6,336 nucleotides of DNA from Bacillota bacterium (GTDB taxonomy: Bacteria; Bacillota; Clostridia; Lachnospirales; Cellulosilyticaceae), in assembly GCA_023415525.1 (NCBI GenBank), contig JAEZKI010000213.1, positions 1 to 6,336 on the forward strand, given 5' to 3'. The notes beneath the pieces are model-generated. The model was not told the DNA's origin and ran no database searches. It saw nothing but the letters and a program-made list of their open reading frames with translations. Made by a program: the position numbers and the translations under genes. Shown in pieces: positions 1 through 5,737 of the stretch (positions within the stretch are counted from its first letter, which is position 1; each line of letters opens with the position of its first letter).

Positions 1-2
1 AT

Positions 3-284
3 GAGGCTAAGGCATTTAAAGAACAGAATATTATAGGTCAATTAGAAAAGACCGTATATAACTCACTTAAATTTCCAATAACAATGATTAGCGTTTTACC
101 AGATACTTATGAAATAAAAAAGAAAGACAGTAAAAAGGCATGGACTATCCGAAGGAAAGATTTATTTCATGTCCTAAAAAAATTGCATAGTAAGTCGGAA
201 GCAGTTTTAAGTGCAAACGATATAAATGGCATTTTTATGACTCTTGCTCATGACACTATGGAGGAGGAGAAAATCACAATATAA
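3..284 (+). CDS. 3' end of an unidentified protein (partial, 5' end outside window)
   Basis: The frame is open from the left edge with no stop before the TAA at 282-284, giving 93 codons. An internal ATG at 84 exists, but the unbroken upstream frame makes it more likely that this is the C-terminal part of a longer protein. The visible part is charged and lysine-rich. It has a hydrophobic strand-like segment (FPITMISVLPDTYEI) followed by a short helix (RRKDLFHVLKKL). This alternation is loosely like the end of a NERD-type nuclease-related domain, but I see no catalytic motif and do not assign a function. The gene ends 42 nt before the PTS regulator, on the same strand and in the same reading frame, and no terminator is visible in the gap, so read-through into the PTS operon is possible. 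Confidence 0.6.
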   Translation, partial: EAKAFKEQNIIGQLEKTVYNSLKFPITMISVLPDTYEIKKKDSKKAWTIRRKDLFHVLKKLHSKSEAVLSANDINGIFMTLAHDTMEEEKITI

Positions 285-285
285 T
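250..285 (+). promoter_or_regulatory. weak promoter candidate for the PTS operon
   Basis: A perfect TATAAT (280-285) overlaps the stop codon of the upstream gene and lies 41 nt before the regulator's start codon. The best -35-like hexamer, ATGACA (250-255), is 24 nt away, which is too far for a normal sigma-A promoter. The hexamer at the correct spacing does not resemble TTGACA. The -10 is suggestive only, and the operon could equally be transcribed from further upstream. Confidence 0.25.
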
Positions 286-326
286 TAAAAGATAGTGAAT
301 ATAAGAGAAAGAATGGTGATATTTTC

Positions 327-2294
327 TTGAAACTAGAAAAAGAAAGCTATTACAATAATAAAATATTAAAAATTCTCTTAGACAATAAAGTCGTTACAGC
401 GTCATTTATAGCAGAAGAAATTGGTTTGGTTGAGAAGTCAGTGCGTACACGCCTTAAAGGAATACAAATTTTTTTAGAAGAGAATAATCTGGGTATTATT
501 GAGAAGAAACAAAGAATAGGCATTTGGCTCAATGCCACAAGTGAACAACGTAGGCAACTTGAACTTGCTATTTCAAATAATAGAAGCGAATTATATATTC
601 AAGATTCAGAGAAACGTGTAGATGAAGTGATTCGTGCCATTTTCCTAATGAAACGAAATGCCTGTTTGACCATTATGAATATAGCATCTGAGATGTACTT
701 AAGTGTTCCTACAGTACTTGGCGTATTTAAACAGGCAGTAGCTTGGTTCCAAGAAAATGGAATTAAGGTTTATTCTGTGAGAAATAAAGGTATTCATATA
801 GAAGCTACAGAGGCAGTATATCGCAGGGCTTTCAAACGATTCTTACTTAAAGAAATAGATAGTAAGCTTTTACAAGAAGATTTACAGATTTTCTTTGCAG
901 GCTTAGATGTTAAAAAAGTACGTGAAATCATGTTAGAAACAGAGAAACAATGGAAGCTGTCATTTAGTGATTATTCTTTTAAAGAAATATGGATATATCT
1001 ATGCATTGCAATCTATCGTATGCAGGATATAAATACTAAAATCGAAGTGTCTATGATAGAGGCAGAAAAAATTGTAAAGTATAATGAATATGCCTTTGCC
1101 CATAGCCTTTTTGAAAGAGTTGAAAAAGAATTTGCAATGAAGGTAGAACAAAATGAAATAATATCTTTAGCTAAAGATATTTTATGTGCTAACTTTTTGG
1201 GAGGCAATTTGAGTCTTAGTTCTGAAACAGGTATTTTAGAATACGATCTCAAATTAAGAGAATTCGTCCAGAAGATTATAAGGACCATTAGTGTGATTAT
1301 TGATGAAGATTTAAGTGAAGATATGATCTTATACAATAGTCTACTACAACATATTGGCCCGGCAATTTTCCGATTGCGTTACAGGAATACAAAAGTAGAA
1401 GCAATGTTTGGCTATGTAAAAAATGAGTACAAAAAGGTATATAGAGCAACTTGGGTTACAAGTCTTTTGTTTGAAGAGTATTTTAATGTACAGGTAACAG
1501 AAGACGAATTAATATACATTACATTATATATTCAGGTGGCTCTTGAAAGGAAAGCAAGGCCATTACATGCGGTATTAGTAACGAATACAGGGTTAGGATA
1601 TAGTCAATTATTATGTGAGAAAATTAAGAAATTTATTCCTCAGATTATTGAAATAGATATATCAAGAGAGGAAGGTTTTAATTATGAAAATTGTGCCGAG
1701 AATGATCTTATACTATCAACAGTGCCGCTAAACTATGAGATTCATAATTTGATTCAAATTAACCCGACTATGTCAGATGAGTCAATGATAGAACTTAGGC
1801 AACAAATAGGAAAGTTAATAGAAAGTTTAGCTAAAAGGGAAGAAAGATTAGATTGTGCGTGCTACTCATTATTAAAACCGGAACTTATGTTCACGTCTAT
1901 TGAAGTAAACTCTAAAATGGAAGTAATAAAGTTTCTAACAGATAAATTAGAACAATATGGGTATGTTTCACCGGCTTATTATGAAAGTGTAGTGAGTCGT
2001 GAACAGGCAACCACTACAGCAATTGGAAATGGAGTGGCCATACCACATGGTTATATTTCAGGTATTAATGAATCAAAGATTTGTATATGTACATTAAAAA
2101 AGCCTATCCCATGGAATAATGAGATGGTTGATGTGATATTTCTCCTTGCAGTCAAAATGCAAACCTTGCAAGAGGCAAAACATATTCAACTATTTTATAA
2201 ACATTTTATTCGCTTGACGGATACAGATGAAAAGGTAGATATTTTGCGCAAAATATCTTCTGGAACAGAGATGTACAAATATTTAATAGGATAA
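327..2294 (+). CDS. PRD-containing PTS-responsive transcriptional regulator (MtlR/ManR/LicR-like) with EIIB-like and EIIA domains
   Basis: At 655 residues this has the usual size of DNA-binding PRD activators. Domains in order: N-terminal HTH_11-like (about 10-65), second Mga-type HTH (about 95-165), PRD1 (about 175-290), PRD2 (about 300-408), EIIB-like (about 413-500) and EIIA of the fructose/mannitol type (about 515-653). The EIIA keeps the AIPHG motif with His574, plus Arg558 and His619. PRD2 keeps its first histidine (His342, in LLQHIGPAIFRL). By motif alignment from memory, the other PRD histidines are replaced by Tyr224, Asp284 and Tyr401, and the EIIB-like cysteine by Thr419. The two HTH domains argue for a DNA-binding activator rather than a LicT/BglG RNA antiterminator. 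The start is TTG at 327 with a modest GGTGAT 7 nt upstream; no ATG or GTG lies in frame after the preceding stop at 282. It is first of four operon genes and likely regulates them and/or a distant sugar permease. The sugar specificity is unknown. Confidence 0.9.
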   Translation: MKLEKESYYNNKILKILLDNKVVTASFIAEEIGLVEKSVRTRLKGIQIFLEENNLGIIEKKQRIGIWLNATSEQRRQLELAISNNRSELYIQDSEKRVDEVIRAIFLMKRNACLTIMNIASEMYLSVPTVLGVFKQAVAWFQENGIKVYSVRNKGIHIEATEAVYRRAFKRFLLKEIDSKLLQEDLQIFFAGLDVKKVREIMLETEKQWKLSFSDYSFKEIWIYLCIAIYRMQDINTKIEVSMIEAEKIVKYNEYAFAHSLFERVEKEFAMKVEQNEIISLAKDILCANFLGGNLSLSSETGILEYDLKLREFVQKIIRTISVIIDEDLSEDMILYNSLLQHIGPAIFRLRYRNTKVEAMFGYVKNEYKKVYRATWVTSLLFEEYFNVQVTEDELIYITLYIQVALERKARPLHAVLVTNTGLGYSQLLCEKIKKFIPQIIEIDISREEGFNYENCAENDLILSTVPLNYEIHNLIQINPTMSDESMIELRQQIGKLIESLAKREERLDCACYSLLKPELMFTSIEVNSKMEVIKFLTDKLEQYGYVSPAYYESVVSREQATTTAIGNGVAIPHGYISGINESKICICTLKKPIPWNNEMVDVIFLLAVKMQTLQEAKHIQLFYKHFIRLTDTDEKVDILRKISSGTEMYKYLIG

Positions 2295-2312
2295 TTCCAG
2301 AGGAGGATTGTT

Positions 2313-2825
2313 ATGTCAGTTCTAGATGTGTTTGATAAAAGAATAGTTGATTTGAATATGCATGTAAAAGATAAAAAGGAAGCCATTTATCATTTAAGTC
2401 ACTTGCTGAAAGAGGTAGGCTATATAGATGATGTAGATCAGTTTGTTGAAGATGTTTATATACGTGAAAGTGAAGGAATAACAGGAATTGGTGAACATAT
2501 TGCCATACCACATGGAAAGTCAGAATCTGTTACAAACATAGGAATTGCAATTGGGAAATTAAATCATATGATTGAGTGGGAAAGTTTAGATAAAAAACCT
2601 GTAGATCTCATATTTCTATTTGCAGTATCCAAAGATTTATATGATAAGGAACACTTAAAGTTATTAGCAGAGCTTGCAGGAAGGCTGGGTCGTAGTAATA
2701 CTATTACTAAGCTTAGAGAGATGAAGACATTTGAAGAACTTATTGATGCATTTAAAGATGAGACAAATGAACTCAGTGAGGATATGGAAGAATTCACAGA
2801 GGATATTGAGGTTGTTATAGAATAA
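2313..2825 (+). CDS. PTS EIIA component, fructose/mannitol type, stand-alone, with acidic C-terminal tail
   Basis: A 170-residue cytoplasmic phosphocarrier that accepts phosphate from HPr and normally hands it to an EIIB. The fructose/mannitol EIIA fold is clear. Arg51 precedes the GITGIGEHIAIPHG signature, whose His67 is the predicted phosphorylation site. The second conserved histidine is His114 (DKEHLKLLAELAGRL). The family domain ends near residue 147. The remaining tail (149-170) is very acidic, with 11 Asp/Glu in 22 residues, and is unusual for the family. The start is ATG 2313 behind a near-perfect AGGAGGA at 2301-2307. It lies 18 nt after the regulator, whose own EIIA domain is a related copy, and 30 nt before ptsH. 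No EIIB or EIIC is encoded in this window, so its partner permease must lie elsewhere, or it acts as a signalling EIIA. The substrate cannot be told from sequence. Confidence 0.9.
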   Translation: MSVLDVFDKRIVDLNMHVKDKKEAIYHLSHLLKEVGYIDDVDQFVEDVYIRESEGITGIGEHIAIPHGKSESVTNIGIAIGKLNHMIEWESLDKKPVDLIFLFAVSKDLYDKEHLKLLAELAGRLGRSNTITKLREMKTFEELIDAFKDETNELSEDMEEFTEDIEVVIE

Positions 2826-2855
2826 ATAGAATGGCTCAAGAAAGGATGAGGAATT

Positions 2856-3140
2856 ATGGTAAGTCAAAGTGTTGTAGTAAGAAATCCATCTGGATTACAT
2901 ATGAGACCTGCCAGTGTGATGGTACAAATTGCAGGACAATGCAAATCAGATATAACTATCACGTGTGGAGATAAAAAAGTTAACCCTAAAAGTATTTTAT
3001 CACTGATGTCAGCAGCTATTCCATGTGGGGCTGAAGTAACAGTTTTTTGTGATGGAGAAAATGAAAAGGAAGATTTAAAGACTATTATTGAAGCAATTGA
3101 GAGTGGACTTGGTGAATACCCCGGGGGACCAATGCTATGA
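2856..3140 (+). CDS. ptsH: phosphocarrier protein HPr
   Basis: A 94-residue HPr, slightly longer than the usual 85-88 because of a C-terminal GEYPGGPML extension. The active-site motif NPSGLHMRPAS holds His15, phosphorylated by enzyme I, and Arg17. The regulatory site NPKSILSLMSAA holds Ser46, the target of HPr kinase/phosphorylase in Firmicutes, so a role in CcpA-type catabolite repression is expected from family knowledge; hprK is not in the window. Met16 sits where many HPr proteins have Ala. There are four cysteines (29, 37, 57, 65), more than is typical. The start is ATG 2856 with purine-rich AAAGGATGAGG just upstream. The stop overlaps the ptsI start (ATGA, 3137-3140), which suggests coupled translation and a matched HPr to enzyme I ratio. 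The last HPr codons also form the GGGGGA ribosome-binding site of ptsI. Confidence 0.97.
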   Translation: MVSQSVVVRNPSGLHMRPASVMVQIAGQCKSDITITCGDKKVNPKSILSLMSAAIPCGAEVTVFCDGENEKEDLKTIIEAIESGLGEYPGGPML

Positions 3141-4735
3141 AAAGTTTAAGGGTGAAACAAAGTGCTTCAGGCGGGATAACTATGGGAAAAGCCTTTGTGA
3201 TTAAAAAAGAAGAACTAGTTGCAGCTACCTATGCTATTACTGAAAACGAAATAGAAAGAGAACTTTCTCGTTATGAGAAAGCTGTTAAAAAAGTAGTTGA
3301 GGATTTATCAGAACTAGGAAAAACTTCAGATGTGTTTAAAGCACATATGGAATTAGTACAAGATATAAGTCTTGTAGAGACGATTAAAGGCTTAATAAAT
3401 GATGCCAAAAATGTTGAGCTAGCTGTACAAGAGGCCTGCAATACATATGAAGCCCTCTTTAGTAGTATGGATAATGAATATATGCGAGAACGTGCTGCTG
3501 ATGTAAAAGATATTAAAGAACGTCTGCTTTATACACTTAAGGGTATAGACCCTAATCCATTTGCCAATATGAAGGAGCCAGGCATTGTCGTGGCAAAAGA
3601 TTTAGTACCATCTGATACAGTGAAAATGAATCCAGACTTAGTACTGGGATTTACTACCCAGTTAGGGGGGGTTACCAGTCATGTGGCTATTATTGCAAAG
3701 AATTTAGGATTACCTGCATTAGTCGGTATAACAGGTCTACTAGACAATGTTAAAGGCGAAGAATTTCTAATATTAAATGCTTCAGGAAATGAACTAATTA
3801 TTGACCCTACCAGTCAACAAATAGAGGAATATAAAAAAAAGATAGAAAAGATAGAAAAAGAAAAGATTAAGTTAGAAGAATTTACAAATATTCAAGCTAG
3901 AACAAAAGCTGGGAAGGTAATAGAAGTTTGTGCCAATGTTGGAAATATTGAAGATATAAAGCGAGCAAAAAGTTTTGGATTTGATGGAATAGGACTTTTT
4001 AGAAGTGAATTTCTGTATATGGAGAATACACATTTCCCTACAGAAGAAGAGCAGTTTGAAGTTTATAAGGAAGCTCTATTGCTAGCAGAGAAAGAAGTAA
4101 CAATAAGAACATTAGATATTGGTGGTGATAAAGGGCTACCCTATTTTGAATTTGAAAAAGAAGAGAACCCTTTTTTAGGCTGGCGAGCTATTCGCATATG
4201 TCTAGAAATGAAAGATGTTTTTAAAACACAGTTACGTGCGCTGCTACGAGCAAGTATTTATGGAAAACTGCGCATTATGTATCCTATGATTATTAGTGAA
4301 GCAGAACTTGATAAAGCAAATGAGATTCTTGAAGAATGCAAAAAAGAGCTTGATGAACAAGGCATACTATACGATCAACATATACAAGTCGGGATTATGG
4401 TGGAAACGCCTGCAGCAGTGCTTTGTGCCAAGGAATTAGCAAAAAAAGCTGACTTTTTTAGTATTGGAACAAACGATTTAACCCAGTATATCACGGCAGT
4501 TGATAGGGGAAATCAAAAAGTTGCACACTTGTATGATAGTAAAAATCCAGCTGTTTTACGTGCAATTAAGCAAGTGATTGAAGCAGCCCATGCAGAAGGG
4601 ATTAAAGTAGGAATGTGTGGTGAGTTTGCTAGTGATGAAACAGTAACATCCTTATTGCTAGAATATGGTTTAGATGAATTTAGCATGTCGGCAAGTTATA
4701 TCAATCGAATAAAAGCTATTATTTTAAAGGACTAA
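3137..4735 (+). CDS. ptsI: PEP-protein phosphotransferase, enzyme I of the PTS
   Basis: Cytoplasmic enzyme that autophosphorylates from PEP and phosphorylates HPr His15. Domains: N-terminal HPr-binding helical region (about 1-140), phosphohistidine swivel domain with GGVTSHVAIIAK and active-site His182, a charged helical linker (about 230-248, KKKIEKIEKEKIK), and the PEP-binding TIM barrel. Barrel signatures are complete: GFDGIGLFRSEFLYM (Arg289, Glu291), RTLDIGGDKGLPYF (Arg324), NPFLGWRAIRI (Arg350), GIMVETPAAV (Glu423), FSIGTNDLTQY (Asn446, Asp447) and VGMCGEFASD with catalytic Cys494. All expected catalytic residues are therefore present. At 532 residues it is about 40 shorter than the 570-575 of E. 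coli and B. subtilis enzyme I; the missing part is the C-terminal tail after SMSASYINRIK. The start ATG overlaps the ptsH stop, with GGGGGA at 3123-3128 as ribosome-binding site. It is the last gene before the terminator at 4786. Confidence 0.96.
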   Translation: MKSLRVKQSASGGITMGKAFVIKKEELVAATYAITENEIERELSRYEKAVKKVVEDLSELGKTSDVFKAHMELVQDISLVETIKGLINDAKNVELAVQEACNTYEALFSSMDNEYMRERAADVKDIKERLLYTLKGIDPNPFANMKEPGIVVAKDLVPSDTVKMNPDLVLGFTTQLGGVTSHVAIIAKNLGLPALVGITGLLDNVKGEEFLILNASGNELIIDPTSQQIEEYKKKIEKIEKEKIKLEEFTNIQARTKAGKVIEVCANVGNIEDIKRAKSFGFDGIGLFRSEFLYMENTHFPTEEEQFEVYKEALLLAEKEVTIRTLDIGGDKGLPYFEFEKEENPFLGWRAIRICLEMKDVFKTQLRALLRASIYGKLRIMYPMIISEAELDKANEILEECKKELDEQGILYDQHIQVGIMVETPAAVLCAKELAKKADFFSIGTNDLTQYITAVDRGNQKVAHLYDSKNPAVLRAIKQVIEAAHAEGIKVGMCGEFASDETVTSLLLEYGLDEFSMSASYINRIKAIILKD

Positions 4736-4785
4736 AATCTATAAGCAAAGAAGAAAATGAAATGTATTTTTATAGTTATATTTAC

Positions 4786-4819
4786 CGGTCATAGCTGAGG
4801 CTATGGCCGATTTATTTTT
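4786..4819 (+). terminator. rho-independent terminator of the PTS operon
   Basis: A 10-bp stem, CGGTCATAGC (4786-4795) with GCTATGGCCG (4800-4809), contains one G-T wobble, closes on a 4-nt TGAG loop and is followed by ATTTATTTTT. It lies 50 nt after the ptsI stop. On the minus strand the same hairpin is followed only by a scattered A/T stretch, so it is at best a poor terminator for the convergent gene at 4873-5307. Confidence 0.9.
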
Positions 4820-4872
4820 AAATTCTTGTTTCATTAGCCTGAAAAATTATTCATGAAATGACTGGAGTAGTT

Positions 4873-5307
4873 TTAGAATGTATGGCTCAGTTGGCTTAAG
4901 GAGAAAATTGTTTGATCACCAAGAAGTTTAAAGAAAAAGTTATTTGAAAGATTCTTTGTAATTTCAAAGGTCATCATATCATGCAAGGCTTCTGCTTGAT
5001 CTGGATAAGTCATGTTGATGAGTAATGTAAAATACTGTTTGGAGGTGCCTAGTCTAAAAATATCACAGCTTAAATCCACTTGGTCAGTAATGTTATAGGT
5101 AGTATTAAAGCCAATAAGGGTTATTTCACAGTAAGCAATAATACAGCTATAGAGCATTTCTTCACTACAAGCTTCAGCTGGGAAACAACTGGAATAAAGG
5201 CCAGAATCTTCATCATATACAAATATTTCTTTTCCAGTAGCATTTAACTTACTGTAATATTTCTCATCAATAAAAAGTGTACAATTTATATTTTTACTAC
5301 AATCCAT
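4873..5307 (-). CDS. hypothetical cysteine-rich protein, 144 residues
   Basis: I do not recognise this protein. It starts at ATG 5307, the first possible start after an in-frame TAA just upstream, behind a GGGGGG ribosome-binding tract (5319-5314), and it ends at TAA 4873. It has no signal peptide or transmembrane segment, so it is probably cytoplasmic. It has seven cysteines (3, 9, 41, 47, 55, 60, 81), but they form no CxxC pair and so no standard metal-binding motif. The pattern of short amphipathic stretches (KEIFVYDEDSGLY, EITLIGFNTTYNI, QYFTLLINMTY) suggests a mostly beta or alpha/beta fold. It is convergent with the PTS operon and divergent from modA, and may be transcribed alone. That it is a real gene rests on length, the ribosome-binding site and lack of a competing frame; no function is proposed. 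Confidence 0.7.
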   Translation of the reverse strand: MDCSKNINCTLFIDEKYYSKLNATGKEIFVYDEDSGLYSSCFPAEACSEEMLYSCIIAYCEITLIGFNTTYNITDQVDLSCDIFRLGTSKQYFTLLINMTYPDQAEALHDMMTFEITKNLSNNFFFKLLGDQTIFSLSQLSHTF

Positions 5308-5313
5308 ATAAAT

Positions 5314-5319
5314 CCCCCC
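5314..5319 (-). promoter_or_regulatory. G6 ribosome-binding site of the 144-residue protein gene
   Basis: On the minus strand GGGGGG is separated by 6 nt (ATTTAT) from the ATG at 5307. It is a plausible Shine-Dalgarno sequence and supports this start. It is an uninterrupted homopolymer rather than the AGGAGG form used by the PTS genes. Confidence 0.6.
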
Positions 5320-5434
5320 GTTAAATATGTTTTAGCTTCTCTATCTAAATGCTTTTGAGTAATAAGAGCTGATTTCTGCAACTCCCCTTTATGATAGGTG
5401 CCTCCTTAAGTAGTGGAATAAAAATATAGTTTTT

Positions 5435-5440
5435 ATTATA
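5435..5440 (-). promoter_or_regulatory. possible -10 element for the minus-strand gene
   Basis: A perfect TATAAT on the minus strand, 128 nt upstream of the start codon at 5307. The hexamer 17 nt further upstream (ATATAC) is a poor -35 match. It is followed at once by an AT-only inverted repeat (AATAAAAA/TTTTTATT, 5417-5437). Promoter identity is tentative in such AT-rich sequence. Confidence 0.3.
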
Positions 5441-5533
5441 AGGTCTTAGAGGCAAAAGTATATAGGGAAGTCATAGAATCTAAAAATTCATGCAGTAAAT
5501 AGTGAGTATGAAAAATAGAGCTACTTGATAGTG

Positions 5534-5566
5534 AATAAAAAAACCATTAAAGTAATAGCTTTATGG
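5534..5566 (-). terminator. terminator-like hairpin on the minus strand
   Basis: Read on the minus strand, CCATAAAG (5566-5559) pairs with CTTTAATGG (5552-5544) with one bulged base and a 6-nt loop, followed by seven T and then ATT. This is the shape of a rho-independent terminator, although the stem is AT-rich and weak. No minus-strand gene is visible upstream of it, so it would end an antisense or leader transcript coming from the modA side, or insulate the 4873-5307 gene. Confidence 0.4.
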
Positions 5567-5639
5567 TGCAAAATGAAGTATAGCACCTATGGAAAAAAAG
5601 AATTAGCTACTGCATATACACATAAATGGCTTAGGAGCG

Positions 5640-5668
5640 TTGACATAGAAGACCTTATGTAGTTAGAT
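5640..5668 (+). promoter_or_regulatory. putative promoter of modA
   Basis: A perfect TTGACA (-35, 5640-5645) is spaced 17 nt from TTAGAT (5663-5668), a weak -10 with three of six consensus bases. A better -10-like TATACT (5674-5679) lies too far from this -35. Transcription from here would give a leader of about 60 nt before the modA start. The inverted repeat ATAGAAG/CTTCTAT (5645-5651, 5670-5676) spans the same interval. Confidence 0.4.
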
Positions 5669-5726
5669 GCTTCTATACTAAAATGAACATAGTTTAATAA
5701 AAGGAAATAAAATAGAAAAATAGTGA

Positions 5727-5734
5727 GGGGGGAG
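5727..5734 (+). promoter_or_regulatory. ribosome-binding site of modA
   Basis: GGGGGGAG lies 3 nt before the ATG at 5738, so its G-rich core sits at an acceptable Shine-Dalgarno distance. It fixes the start chosen for modA, which is also the start that gives a complete lipoprotein signal peptide. Confidence 0.65.
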
Positions 5735-5737
5735 CAT

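Larger units (their letters stand above)
5308..5737. other. 430-nt divergent intergenic region
   Basis: No convincing protein gene, tRNA or known riboswitch was seen on either strand. It holds, from left to right: the G6 ribosome-binding site of the minus-strand gene, a consensus AAGGAGG on the minus strand (5407-5401) with no canonical start codon at proper spacing, an AT-only inverted repeat (5417-5437) beside a minus-strand TATAAT, a minus-strand terminator-like hairpin (5534-5566) overlapping a second short stem (5565-5587), and the putative modA promoter with an inverted repeat (5640-5676). The region is larger than two divergent promoters need. Confidence 0.6.

Noticed and set aside
84..284. 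A complete 66-residue gene starting at ATG 84
   Set aside because: The same frame is open to the window edge, and there is no convincing ribosome-binding site just before 84, so an internal Met of a longer gene is more likely.
350..538. Minus-strand open frame inside the regulator gene
   Set aside because: It is antisense to the strongly supported HTH domain, has no ribosome-binding site and shows no recognisable protein pattern. The same applies to minus-strand frames at 1013-1336 and 2195-2867.
3832..3868. Short imprecise repeat of GATAGAAAA units within ptsI
   Set aside because: It encodes the lysine/glutamate-rich helical linker normal for enzyme I, so low complexity at protein level explains it.
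4786..4819. Bidirectional terminator serving also the minus-strand gene
   Set aside because: The minus-strand side lacks a continuous T run after the stem, so only the plus-strand direction is well supported.
5417..5437. AT-only inverted repeat AATAAAAA/TTTTTATT
   Set aside because: In AT-rich intergenic DNA an 8-bp A/T stem is easily found by chance and is not by itself an operator or terminator.
5600..5737. Molybdenum-cofactor riboswitch in the modA leader
   Set aside because: The leader is short and AT-rich and lacks the GC-rich conserved core expected of that RNA class.
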